NCBI GenBank assembly: GCA_964509685.1
Contig: CAZDYQ010000055.1
Location: forward strand, 1-20,547
Length of the DNA: 20,547 bases
Source of the DNA: JAMLIN01 sp964509685
GTDB lineage: Bacteria; Pseudomonadota; Gammaproteobacteria; Burkholderiales; Burkholderiaceae_E
Reading direction: 5' to 3'
Below, in pieces: positions 1 through 7,130 of the stretch (position 1 is its first letter; every line of letters starts with the position of its first letter). Position numbers and translations under genes: made by a program. The notes under the pieces were generated by a model that was not told the DNA's origin, made no database searches, and worked only from the letters and a program-made list of their open reading frames with translations.

Positions 1-1
1 T

Positions 2-691
2 CCGCTGGACTACGCACATTCCAACCTCCTCGGCATGAGCGTCGTCCTCGAGGCTGTACGTGCAGCGAAGGTGCGGCATTTCGTCTACGCCAGCAGCTCG
101 AGCGTGTATGGAGGCAACACGCGGCTACCCTTTTCCGAGGATGACCGGGTCGATCGCCCGGTCAGTTTCTATGCCGCCACCAAGCGGGCCAACGAAGCGA
201 TGGCGTACAGCTACGCCCATCTCTACCGGATCCCGTCCACGGGCCTGCGGTTCTTCACCGTCTATGGCCCATGGGGCCGGCCGGACATGGCCGCCTGGCT
301 CTTCACCGACGCCATCCTTTCCGGCCGGCCGATCCGGGTTTTCGAGAAGGGCAGGCTGCGTCGCGATTTCACCTACATCGACGACATCGTCGAGGGCGTC
401 TGCCGGGTGATCGAGCGCCCCCCTGCGCCCGACGAGGCAGGCGCGCCGCATGCCCTTTTCAACATCGGGAACCACTCGCCGAACACCGTCAACGAGCTCA
501 TCGCGATAATCGAGGCGGCCACCGGCAAAGTGGCCCGGCGCGAGGAAATGCCCATGCAGCCGGGGGACGTCGAGGCGACCTTCGCCGATGTCAGCCGCCT
601 GCGCGCGGCGACCGGCTTCGAGCCGTCCACCCCCCTCGAGGTGGGCATGCGGCGCTTCATTGACTGGTTCCGCGAGTACCACGGAATCTGA
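2..691 (+). CDS. NAD-dependent epimerase, UDP-glucuronate 4-epimerase type (5' end cut off)
   Basis: The reading frame is open from base 2, so the gene enters from the left; about 229 C-terminal residues of a family usually near 335 are present. The N-terminal Rossmann GxxGxxG nucleotide-binding part lies outside the window. Visible short-chain dehydrogenase/epimerase signatures are YASSSSVYG (catalytic Ser region), SFYAATK (the Tyr-x3-Lys catalytic pair, Tyr codon at 170-172), and LRFFTVYGPWGRPDMA, which is characteristic of UDP-glucuronate 4-epimerases that make UDP-galacturonate for capsule, O-antigen or exopolysaccharide. DFTYIDDIVEGV and the FNIGN motif complete the substrate half. The methionine at 35 is internal because family similarity continues upstream of it. 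A UDP-glucose or dTDP-sugar epimerase cannot be fully excluded, but the GRPDMA block argues for glucuronate. The cytoplasmic location is inferred from the family. Confidence 0.88.
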   Translation, partial: PLDYAHSNLLGMSVVLEAVRAAKVRHFVYASSSSVYGGNTRLPFSEDDRVDRPVSFYAATKRANEAMAYSYAHLYRIPSTGLRFFTVYGPWGRPDMAAWLFTDAILSGRPIRVFEKGRLRRDFTYIDDIVEGVCRVIERPPAPDEAGAPHALFNIGNHSPNTVNELIAIIEAATGKVARREEMPMQPGDVEATFADVSRLRAATGFEPSTPLEVGMRRFIDWFREYHGI

Positions 692-808
692 TTCGACGAC
701 GCCGGGCGGCATCGCCCGCCACGGATCACCCGAGCCCCGCGCCGTCCGCCCCCCCCCCGGCTCGTGCGACAATCCGGGCGAACGACACCACGTGCGGAGA
801 CGCCAAAG
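692..808 (+). promoter_or_regulatory. fabI upstream region with a C10 tract and weak promoter-like box
   Basis: This 117-bp gap between the epimerase and fabI holds the hairpin at 703-718, an uninterrupted run of ten C at 749-758, and GACAAT at 768-773, which matches four of six bases of a sigma-70 -10 box. No convincing -35 element is placed before it. A GGAG Shine-Dalgarno sequence at 796-799 sits nine bases before the ATG at 809. A promoter for the fabI-selD pair is likely here on layout grounds, but the boxes are weak. Confidence 0.35.
703..718. terminator. Possible hairpin downstream of the epimerase gene
   Basis: A perfect 6-bp stem (CGGGCG / CGCCCG) with a GCAT loop lies 11 bases after the epimerase stop codon. 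There is no T-run after it, so it is at best a weak or Rho-assisted terminator or an mRNA 3'-end stabiliser. In DNA this GC-rich a 6-bp stem can arise by chance. Confidence 0.3.
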
Positions 809-1606
809 ATGGGATTCCTCGCCGGCAAGCGCATCCTGATCCTCGGCCTGCTGTCGAACCGGTCGATCGCCTACGGCATCGCCCGTGCCTGCCATGCCCA
901 GGGAGCGGAGCTCGCCTTCACCTACCAGAACGACCGTTTCAAGGACCGCATCACCGAGATGGCCGCGGAGTTCGGCTCGTCGGCGGTCTTTCCCTGCGAC
1001 GTCGCCGACGACGAGCAGATCGACGCGCTCTTCACGGAGCTCGGCCGCCACTGGGACGGGCTCGACGGACTGGTCCACGCCATCGCCTTCGCGCCGCGCG
1101 AGGCGATCGCGGGCGACTTCTTCGACGGGGCGACCCGGGAGGCCTTCCGGATCGCGCACGACATCTCGGCCTACAGTTTCGTGGCGCTCGCCAAGGCGGC
1201 GCGGCCCATGATGGAAGGCCGCAACGCCTCCCTGCTGACGCTGAGCTACCTGGGCGCGGTCCGGGTCGTCCCGAACTACAACATGATGGGGCTCGCCAAG
1301 GCGAGCCTCGAGGCATCGGTGCGGTTCATGGCCGAGAGCCTCGGGCCCAGGGGCATCCGCGTGAACGCGATTTCCGCGGGGCCCATCAAGACGCTCGCCG
1401 CGAGCGGAATCAGGAACTTCTCGCGCATGCTCGACTTCAACGCCGCCAATGCGCCGCTGAGGCGCAATGTCACCATCGACGAAGTGGGCAACGCGGCCGC
1501 CTTCCTGCTCTCCGACCTGGCCAGCGGGATCACCGCGGCGGTCACGTACGTGGACGGCGGCTTCCACCAGGTCGCCGGTGGCATGGCCGGCCTGGTCGAC
1601 TCCTGA
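809..1606 (+). CDS. fabI: Enoyl-[acyl-carrier-protein] reductase FabI (NADH)
   Basis: The product is a 265-residue protein that aligns by eye over its whole length with E. coli FabI, which performs the last reductive step of each fatty-acid elongation cycle in the cytoplasm. The start GFLAGKRILI with GGAG nine bases upstream fixes the ATG at 809; an earlier in-frame GTG at 764 would add an unconserved tail. The nucleotide-binding block SNRSIAYGIA, SYLGA (Tyr147), and Tyr157-x6-Lys164 in NYNMMGLAK match the E. coli Tyr146/Tyr156/Lys163 set with a one-residue insertion. NAISAGPIKTLAASGI is the substrate-loop signature. Residue 93, Gly in E. coli and part of the triclosan pocket, is Ala here. 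The C-terminus (VDGGFHQVAGGMAGLVDS) diverges from E. coli. The gene is probably cotranscribed with selD, 32 bases downstream. Confidence 0.96.
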   Translation: MGFLAGKRILILGLLSNRSIAYGIARACHAQGAELAFTYQNDRFKDRITEMAAEFGSSAVFPCDVADDEQIDALFTELGRHWDGLDGLVHAIAFAPREAIAGDFFDGATREAFRIAHDISAYSFVALAKAARPMMEGRNASLLTLSYLGAVRVVPNYNMMGLAKASLEASVRFMAESLGPRGIRVNAISAGPIKTLAASGIRNFSRMLDFNAANAPLRRNVTIDEVGNAAAFLLSDLASGITAAVTYVDGGFHQVAGGMAGLVDS

Positions 1607-1638
1607 GCCCGGGAACTTCGCACCGCGCACCGACCGTC

Positions 1639-2727
1639 ATGAGCGCCGCCACACCGCAAGACGCCATCGCCCCCGCCACCGCGTCCAACGAGCCGCTGCG
1701 GCTGACCTCGTTCTCCCACGGGGGAGGCTGCGGCTGCAAGATCGCGCCCGGCGTACTTTCCGACATCCTCCGGCGGTCCGGCCCATTGCCGCTGCCACCC
1801 GAGCTGCTGGTCGGGATCGAGACCTCCGACGACGCCGCGGTCTACCAGATCGACGAGACCCGGGCGCTGGTGGCGACGACCGACTTCTTCATGCCGATCG
1901 TCGATGATCCGTTCGACTTCGGGCGGATCGCCGCCACCAATGCGATATCGGACGTCTATGCGATGGGCGGCCGGCCGATCCTCGCGCTTGCCCTCGTGGC
2001 GATGCCGATCGACCGCCTGCCGCTGGACACCATCCGCCGAATCCTCGACGGCGGACAGGCGGCCTGCGCGGCCGCCGGCATACCGATCGCGGGTGGCCAC
2101 ACCATCGATTCGGTCGAGCCGATCTACGGACTCGTCGCGATCGGTCTCGTCGATCCGCGCCGCCTGAAGCGCAACAGCGCGGCGCGACCGGGCGACCGGC
2201 TGGTGCTCGGCAAGCCGCTGGGCGTCGGCATCCTGTCGGCCGCCCTGAAGAAGTCGAAGCTGTCTGCCGACGGCTACCGCGCCATGATCGACAATACGAC
2301 CCGGCCCAACACCCCGGGCATCGCTCTCGCGGAACTGGACGGAGTGCATGCCATGACCGACGTCACCGGCTTCGGGCTGCTCGGCCACGGCCTGGAGATC
2401 CTGCGCGGATCCGGTGTGGCCGGCACCATTCGCCACGCGGACGTCCCCCTGCTCGACGGCGTGATGGACCTGGTCGCGGAGGGGTGCATCACCGGCGCAT
2501 CGGGACGCAACTGGGCCGGCTACGGCAAGGACGTCGAGCTCGGACCGGGCATCGACGCCGCGGGCCAGGCCGTGCTGACCGATCCCCAGACGTCCGGGGG
2601 CCTGCTCGTCGCGTGCGCACCCGAGGCGGTGGGGGCCGTACTCGACGTCTTCCGGCGCGAGGGCTTCACGGCCGCTGCGGAGATCGGCGAGCTCCATGCC
2701 GGCGAGCCCCGGCTGCGCGTGACCTGA
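1639..2727 (+). CDS. selD: Selenide, water dikinase (selenophosphate synthetase) SelD, Cys form
   Basis: The 362-residue protein belongs to the AIRS/PurM-like ATP-binding superfamily and matches E. coli SelD throughout. SelD makes selenophosphate from selenide and ATP, the selenium donor for selenocysteine, 2-selenouridine tRNA and small selenometabolites. The active-site loop SHGGGCGCKI carries Cys31 and Lys34, equivalent to E. coli Cys17 and Lys20, so no selenocysteine codon is used. TTDFFMPIVDDPFDFGRIAA, GGHTID, TDVTGFGLLGH and DPQTSGGLL are all present. An N-terminal extension of about 14 residues precedes the conserved core, so a later start cannot be fully ruled out, but no better initiator with a Shine-Dalgarno sequence is seen. 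No selA, selB, selU or selC lies in the window. The stop codon lies within the hairpin shared with egtD. Confidence 0.96.
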   Translation: MSAATPQDAIAPATASNEPLRLTSFSHGGGCGCKIAPGVLSDILRRSGPLPLPPELLVGIETSDDAAVYQIDETRALVATTDFFMPIVDDPFDFGRIAATNAISDVYAMGGRPILALALVAMPIDRLPLDTIRRILDGGQAACAAAGIPIAGGHTIDSVEPIYGLVAIGLVDPRRLKRNSAARPGDRLVLGKPLGVGILSAALKKSKLSADGYRAMIDNTTRPNTPGIALAELDGVHAMTDVTGFGLLGHGLEILRGSGVAGTIRHADVPLLDGVMDLVAEGCITGASGRNWAGYGKDVELGPGIDAAGQAVLTDPQTSGGLLVACAPEAVGAVLDVFRREGFTAAAEIGELHAGEPRLRVT

Positions 2728-2741
2728 GTGCGGGACTCAGG
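2723..2741. terminator. Hairpin spanning both convergent stop codons of selD and egtD
   Basis: CCTGAGT and ACTCAGG form a perfect 7-bp inverted repeat around a GCGGG loop. The selD TGA (2725-2727) lies in the left arm and the egtD stop (2737-2739 on the minus strand) in the right arm. The symmetric position makes it a candidate two-way terminator or 3'-end barrier for two genes that end only 9 bp apart. There is no T-tract on either side, so a canonical intrinsic terminator is not supported. Confidence 0.55.
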
Positions 2742-3696
2742 CGGCGTCGGCGAGGAACAGCGCGAACCAGCGATTCTCGTCGAACCACCGGTCGGAAACG
2801 CCCCAGCCCGCCCGCGCGAGGATCTCCGCGAAGCGCTCCGGGGTGTACTTGTACGAGTTCTCGGTATGGATGCGCTCGCCCTGGTCGAAATGGCGGCGCC
2901 CGCCCGGCCACGCCACCCAGTGCTCGGTGCCCGCCTCGAGGTGCATCTCGATACGCGATAGCTCGTCGTTGAACAGCGCGACGTGTTTCCAGCGCAGTGG
3001 ATCGAAATCGGTACCGACGATCCGGTTGAGGTGGTTCAGGACGTTGCGGTTGAAGGCCGCCGTCACCCCGAGGCGGTCGTCGTAGGCCGCCTCGAGGATG
3101 GCACGATCCTTCACCAGGTCGACGCCGACCAGCAGCTTGCCGTCGTCCCCGGCGTTCGCCCGGGCACGGCGCAGGAAAGCCACGGCGAGTTCCGGGGTGA
3201 AATTGCCGATGCTCGAGCCCGGATAGAACATCAGCCGCTGCCCCGGTGCGTCTTCCTCCGAAAGCGACCAGTCGCGCGAAAGGTCGCGCCCGAGGGCCGC
3301 CATCGCGACGCCCGGATGACGCGGCCCGATCAAGGCAACCGCATCGCGAACGAAGGCGATCGAGATGTCGATCGCCACGTACCGCGCGCAACCGAGCACC
3401 GGCAGGATCGCGTCCGCCTTGCGGCAGTCGCCGGCGCCGAGATCGACCAGCGTGAGTCCCCTGCCGAGCCGTTCACGAATCGCGGCGGCCGCCACCGGGA
3501 GGATGGCCGCTTCGGTCCGTGTCGGGTAGTACTCGGGAGTCTCGCAGATTGCCGCGAAAAGCGCGGACCCGAGGCGATCGTAGAAGTACTTCGGCGAAAT
3601 GCTCGCCGGCTGCGAATCCAGGCGGCGCAGGATCTCGCGGACTTCGTCGTCCGCGGTCGCGGCCGCGACGATCTCTCCCGGGCTCTCGTCGTGCAT
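2737..3696 (-). CDS. egtD: L-histidine N-alpha-methyltransferase EgtD (SAM-dependent)
   Basis: The 319-residue protein (M. smegmatis EgtD has 321) converts histidine to hercynine by three SAM-dependent methylations, the first step of ergothioneine synthesis. ETPEYYPTRTE (52-62), the SAM-site LVDLGAGDCRKA (83-94) and YPGSSIGNF (158-166) are family signatures. Residues matching the known EgtD histidine pocket are present at nearly the same numbers: Tyr39, Tyr56, Asn165, Tyr205, Glu279 and Ser281. The ATG at 3694-3696 has AGGGGA four bases upstream, which decides the start; the frame stays open far upstream only because it is antisense to the ABC genes. No egtB, egtC or egtE lies nearby, so the second half of the pathway must be elsewhere or replaced. 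It is divergent from the ABC cassette and convergent with selD. Confidence 0.92.
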   Translation of the reverse strand: MHDESPGEIVAAATADDEVREILRRLDSQPASISPKYFYDRLGSALFAAICETPEYYPTRTEAAILPVAAAAIRERLGRGLTLVDLGAGDCRKADAILPVLGCARYVAIDISIAFVRDAVALIGPRHPGVAMAALGRDLSRDWSLSEEDAPGQRLMFYPGSSIGNFTPELAVAFLRRARANAGDDGKLLVGVDLVKDRAILEAAYDDRLGVTAAFNRNVLNHLNRIVGTDFDPLRWKHVALFNDELSRIEMHLEAGTEHWVAWPGGRRHFDQGERIHTENSYKYTPERFAEILARAGWGVSDRWFDENRWFALFLADAA

Positions 3697-3700
3697 GGCG

Positions 3701-3706
3701 TCCCCT
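3701..3706 (-). promoter_or_regulatory. Ribosome binding site of egtD
   Basis: AGGGGA on the minus strand lies four bases before the egtD ATG. It supports the start at 3696 over the many codons that remain open upstream. Confidence 0.7.
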
Positions 3707-3820
3707 GGTTTGCCGGCGACCGTCCGTGGGCGGCCGGCCGCGCGGCCGATGCTCCCGTATAACATAGCTGCGATCCCCGACAGCCGATCGTGGTTGCGAT
3801 CCGGTTCCTCGGATCCCGAG
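3707..3820. promoter_or_regulatory. Divergent promoter region between egtD and the ABC cassette
   Basis: The gap holds a perfect 14-bp palindrome at 3735-3748 (CGGCCGCGCGGCCG) and a rare AT-rich core at 3757-3766. The core reads TATAAC on the plus strand (3758-3763) and TATGTT on the minus strand (3761-3766), so it could serve as a -10 element for either direction. No good -35 box is seen on either side. A plus-strand transcript from this core would begin near 3770, which agrees with the ABC ATPase starting at 3821 rather than further upstream. Confidence 0.4.
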
Positions 3821-4561
3821 ATGCCCGACAGACCCGCCAGCCTCCCCACGACCCATCCCCGGCCCGACGACCCGCATCCGGCACCCGCGGCGACGCGGCC
3901 GCCGGCCCTGTCCGCGGCTGGCCTCCACAAGCGATTCGGCGACCAGGTCGTGCTCGCCGGCGTCTCCCTCGAGATCGCCCCGGGGGAGCGGGTCGCCCTG
4001 CTGGGGGAATCGGGGAGCGGCAAGTCCACGCTCCTCAACATCGTCGCGGGACTCGAGCCCGCCGACGCCGGCACCATCCATGTCGCGGGCGAACGCGTCG
4101 ATGGCCGTGATGCCGACGCCAGCGCGCGGGTGCGCCGTGAGCGCCTGGGTTTCGTCTTCCAGGCGTTCCACCTCCTGCCGCAGCTCGACGCCCTTGCGAA
4201 CGTGATGGTTCCGCTCCTGCTCCTCGGCACGCCGTATCGTGAGGCAAGGCGAAGGGCGCAGGCGCAGCTCGAGGCGCTGGGAATGTCCGGGCGCACGCAT
4301 GCCCTGCCCGCCACGCTCTCGGGTGGAGAGCAGCAGCGGGTCGCCATCGCGCGCGCCCTGGTGCACCGTCCCGCCCTCCTGCTGGCGGACGAACCCACGG
4401 GCAACCTGGACGAGGACAATGCGCAGCGCGTACTGGCGCTGCTGGATGCGGCATGCGACGAGCAGGGTGCGGCCCTGCTGATGGCGACCCACTCGGCCCA
4501 GGCCGCCGGCTGGGCCTCGCGCGTCCTGCGGCTCGCGCATGCCGGGCTGCACGCCGCATGA
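3821..4561 (+). CDS. ABC transporter ATP-binding protein, LolD/MacB/AttE type
   Basis: The 246-residue ATPase has a Walker A motif GESGSGKST, Q-loop FVFQAFHLLPQL, signature LSGGEQQR, Walker B LLLADEPTGNLD and H-loop ATHS. The EPTGNLD form and the short length place it in the MacB/LolD/FtsE/YbbA branch, which powers mechanotransmission or lipid extraction rather than classical import. The start at 3821 removes an unconserved Arg/Ser-rich upstream stretch and leaves an about 30-residue Pro-rich leader before the core (AAGLHKRFGDQVVLAGVSLE); its Shine-Dalgarno sequence is poor (GGA). The stop overlaps the permease start as ATGA, so the two are translationally coupled. Together with the permease and the DUF2006 protein it forms an AttEFGH-like cassette. 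The substrate is unknown. Confidence 0.93.
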   Translation: MPDRPASLPTTHPRPDDPHPAPAATRPPALSAAGLHKRFGDQVVLAGVSLEIAPGERVALLGESGSGKSTLLNIVAGLEPADAGTIHVAGERVDGRDADASARVRRERLGFVFQAFHLLPQLDALANVMVPLLLLGTPYREARRRAQAQLEALGMSGRTHALPATLSGGEQQRVAIARALVHRPALLLADEPTGNLDEDNAQRVLALLDAACDEQGAALLMATHSAQAAGWASRVLRLAHAGLHAA

Positions 4562-7128
4562 CGCCCGCGCGCCCGGAACCGGCGGGCCCCGCGCTGGGAC
4601 GGGCGCGACTGCTCGCGATGCTGTGGGCAGCGCACGCCGCCCGGCGGCCCGGACGACTCCTGATGTCGATTGCCGTCGTGGCTGTCGGCGTCGCGCTCGG
4701 CCTCGGGGTCAACCTGGTCAATCACTCGGCGCTCCAGGAGTTCCAGGCCTCCCTTGCGCGCATCAATGGCGAGGCCGACATGAGCCTGCGCGCGCGCGTC
4801 GGTACCCTGGACGATCGGGTCTGGGAGCAGCTCGCGCGTGATCCTGACGTCGCCGCCGCCAGCCCCGTGATCGAGTTCGAGGCGGCGGTCCTCGAACCCC
4901 CGACGGGCGACGATACGCCTCCCCGGCTGCAGGTCCTCGCGATCGATCCGCTGCGCGCCGCAATGGTCACGCCCGACCTCGTACCGCGCGCCGACGAGCC
5001 GATCGCGGTCTTCGACACGGATGCGGTATTCCTGTCGACCGCGGCCGCGAAGGCGCTCGGCATCTCGCGCGGCGAGAGCCTCGTCCTTCGAACCGGGGTG
5101 CACCAGCACCGCCTGGTCGTGACTGGCGAGTTGCCCGGCATTGGCGGCGGACAACGCGTGGCCGTCATCGACCTTGCGACGGCCCAGTGGCGATTCGGCT
5201 GGTCCGGCGCACTCGAGCGCATCGACCTGCGCCTTGCCCGCGACGCCGACCGGCAGGCCCTGCAGGAACGATGGACGAAGCGCCTGCCCACGGCGATCTG
5301 GTCCACGCCCGATCTCGCCAGCAGCCGCATGTCGAACCTCTCGCGCGCCTACCGGGTCAACCTGACCATGCTGGCCCTGATCGCGCTGCTGACCGGCCTG
5401 TTCCTCGTGCACGCCAATCTCGCGCTCACGACCCGGCGCCAGTGGCCCGAGTTCGCCCTGCTCGCCACGCTCGGCGCGCCCCGTCGCACCATCGCGGCGG
5501 CCGTGCTCGGCCACGGGCTCGTCGTCGGCATCGGGGGGGCCGTGCTCGGCTGCGCGCTGGGTATCCTGCTCGCGAGGATCGCGCTCGCCACCATCGGCGG
5601 CGACCTCGGCGCCGGCCTGCTGCAGGCGACCGATGTACCGCTGTCGGTCGCGCCCGGCACGGTCGCCGGGTTCGCGGCGCTGGGGATCGCGGCGGGAATC
5701 GCCGGAAGCGCGGTACCGGCGCTGCGCGCGCACCGGATCGCGCCCGCTCGCGCCCTGCGTGGACTGCCCGACAGCCATGCCGGCGGTCGCCGGGCCGATG
5801 TTGCCGCGCTGGCCGCCTTCGGCGCCGGAGCCGCGGCGCTCGCGCTGCCGCCGGTGTCGGAGCTTCCGCTGGGCGCCTATGCGGCGATCGGCTTCTGGCT
5901 GCTGGCGGTCGTGTCGCGCTCGGGGCACCTGGTCGCCCTCGTCACCCGGGCGCTGGTGCGCAATCGGCGGCTCGGCTGGCCCTGGGCACCGGTCTGGCTG
6001 GGCCTCGCCCGGCTGCGCGAGCGACCCGGTGACGCGACGGCCGCCGTGGCCGGGGTGGTGGCCGCCGTCGCGCTCACCGCCGCGATGGCGACGATGGTCC
6101 ACAGCTTTCGCGATTCCGTGGTGCGATGGCTCGACGTGGTGCTTCCTGCCGACGTGTACGGGAGGCCGCCCGCTTCCGGCCCGGTGGGTGGGCTCGATCC
6201 GTCGCTCGGGGAAGCGATCCTGTCGGTCGAGGGTGTCGCCACCCTTGCCTGGATGCGAGTGCTGCCGGTCACGATGGATCCCGAGCGCCCCGCGGTCACC
6301 CTGCTCGCTCGCGACATCGACACCGACGCGCCCCAGCGCAGCCTGCCGATCACCGGACGCCTGGCCGCCGCCCCCGAGGGCTGCACCCCGGTGTTCGGCA
6401 GCGAGGCGATGGCGGACCTCTACGGCTGGGGGCCTGGCGCCAGGATCGAGTTGCCCGTGGGTCCACCGGGTCACTGCTATACGGTCGGGGGCATCTGGCG
6501 CGACTATGCGCGCCAGCACGGGGCGATCGCCATGGAGCGCGAGGCGTTCCGAAGGCTGACCGGGGACGCCTCGGTCAGCGAGCTGGCGATCGGCCTCGCC
6601 CCTGACGCCGATGCCGACGACGTGATCGCGCGCCTCAGGGACCTGCATCCGGCTCTCGCGGGTCTGCAATGGCGCGAGTCCGGCGATCTCCGGGCCGTCT
6701 CGCTCGAGATCTTCGACCGGAGCTTCGCGGCGACGTACGCCCTCGAAGGCGTGGCGATCCTGCTCGGCATCCTCGGCGTCGCCGCGGGCTATGGTGCCGA
6801 GGCGCTCTCCCGCCAGCGGGAATTCGGCGTGCTCCAGCACCTGGGACTCGAGCGCGGGCGAATCGCCGGCATGCTCGCCGCCGAGGCCGGCGCGATGGTT
6901 TCGATCGGCTGCCTGGTCGGATGCCTGCTCGGCGCCGCGATAGCCCTGATCCTCGTCTACGAGGTCAATCCCGTGTCCTTCCACTGGCGCATGGACATCA
7001 CCTGGCCCGTCGGACTCGTGTCGGCCGGCGCACTGGCCCTCGTCGCCATTGCCGCCGCGACCGCGGCCGTGGTCGCGCGACATGCCATGCGCCAGCCACC
7101 CGCCGCCGCGGTACGCGCGGACTGGTAG
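4558..7128 (+). CDS. ABC transporter permease with two FtsX/MacB-type modules (AttFG-like)
   Basis: The 856-residue inner-membrane protein begins with the ATGA overlap on the ATPase gene. Hydrophobic segments are seen near residues 34-54, 267-290, 310-345, 363-385, 415-465, 497-517, 727-750, 775-800 and 815-840. The two long stretches between them (about 55-265 and 518-725) look like periplasmic MacB-type extracytoplasmic domains. This is a duplicated unit: TM, periplasmic domain, three-TM FtsX block, short linker, then the same again, with the second FtsX block at the C-terminus. The size and layout fit YbbP/AttFG-like permeases (type VII ABC architecture). It presumably couples ATP hydrolysis to movement in the periplasm. 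The next gene starts three bases after its stop. Which lipid or protein it handles cannot be read from the sequence. Confidence 0.88.
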   Translation: MTPARPEPAGPALGRARLLAMLWAAHAARRPGRLLMSIAVVAVGVALGLGVNLVNHSALQEFQASLARINGEADMSLRARVGTLDDRVWEQLARDPDVAAASPVIEFEAAVLEPPTGDDTPPRLQVLAIDPLRAAMVTPDLVPRADEPIAVFDTDAVFLSTAAAKALGISRGESLVLRTGVHQHRLVVTGELPGIGGGQRVAVIDLATAQWRFGWSGALERIDLRLARDADRQALQERWTKRLPTAIWSTPDLASSRMSNLSRAYRVNLTMLALIALLTGLFLVHANLALTTRRQWPEFALLATLGAPRRTIAAAVLGHGLVVGIGGAVLGCALGILLARIALATIGGDLGAGLLQATDVPLSVAPGTVAGFAALGIAAGIAGSAVPALRAHRIAPARALRGLPDSHAGGRRADVAALAAFGAGAAALALPPVSELPLGAYAAIGFWLLAVVSRSGHLVALVTRALVRNRRLGWPWAPVWLGLARLRERPGDATAAVAGVVAAVALTAAMATMVHSFRDSVVRWLDVVLPADVYGRPPASGPVGGLDPSLGEAILSVEGVATLAWMRVLPVTMDPERPAVTLLARDIDTDAPQRSLPITGRLAAAPEGCTPVFGSEAMADLYGWGPGARIELPVGPPGHCYTVGGIWRDYARQHGAIAMEREAFRRLTGDASVSELAIGLAPDADADDVIARLRDLHPALAGLQWRESGDLRAVSLEIFDRSFAATYALEGVAILLGILGVAAGYGAEALSRQREFGVLQHLGLERGRIAGMLAAEAGAMVSIGCLVGCLLGAAIALILVYEVNPVSFHWRMDITWPVGLVSAGALALVAIAAATAAVVARHAMRQPPAAAVRADW

Positions 7129-7130
7129 CG

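Noticed and set aside
764..808. Upstream GTG start for fabI
   Set aside because: The extra 15 residues match nothing in FabI; the ATG at 809 has GGAG at proper spacing and begins the conserved GFLAGKRIL.
1729..1740. Possible selenocysteine codon at the SelD active site
   Set aside because: The active-site codon is TGC (Cys31); no in-frame TGA is present.
3599..3820. Longer start for the ABC ATPase
   Set aside because: The extra residues are Arg/Ser-rich, run back into the egtD coding region and lie upstream of the likely promoter core.
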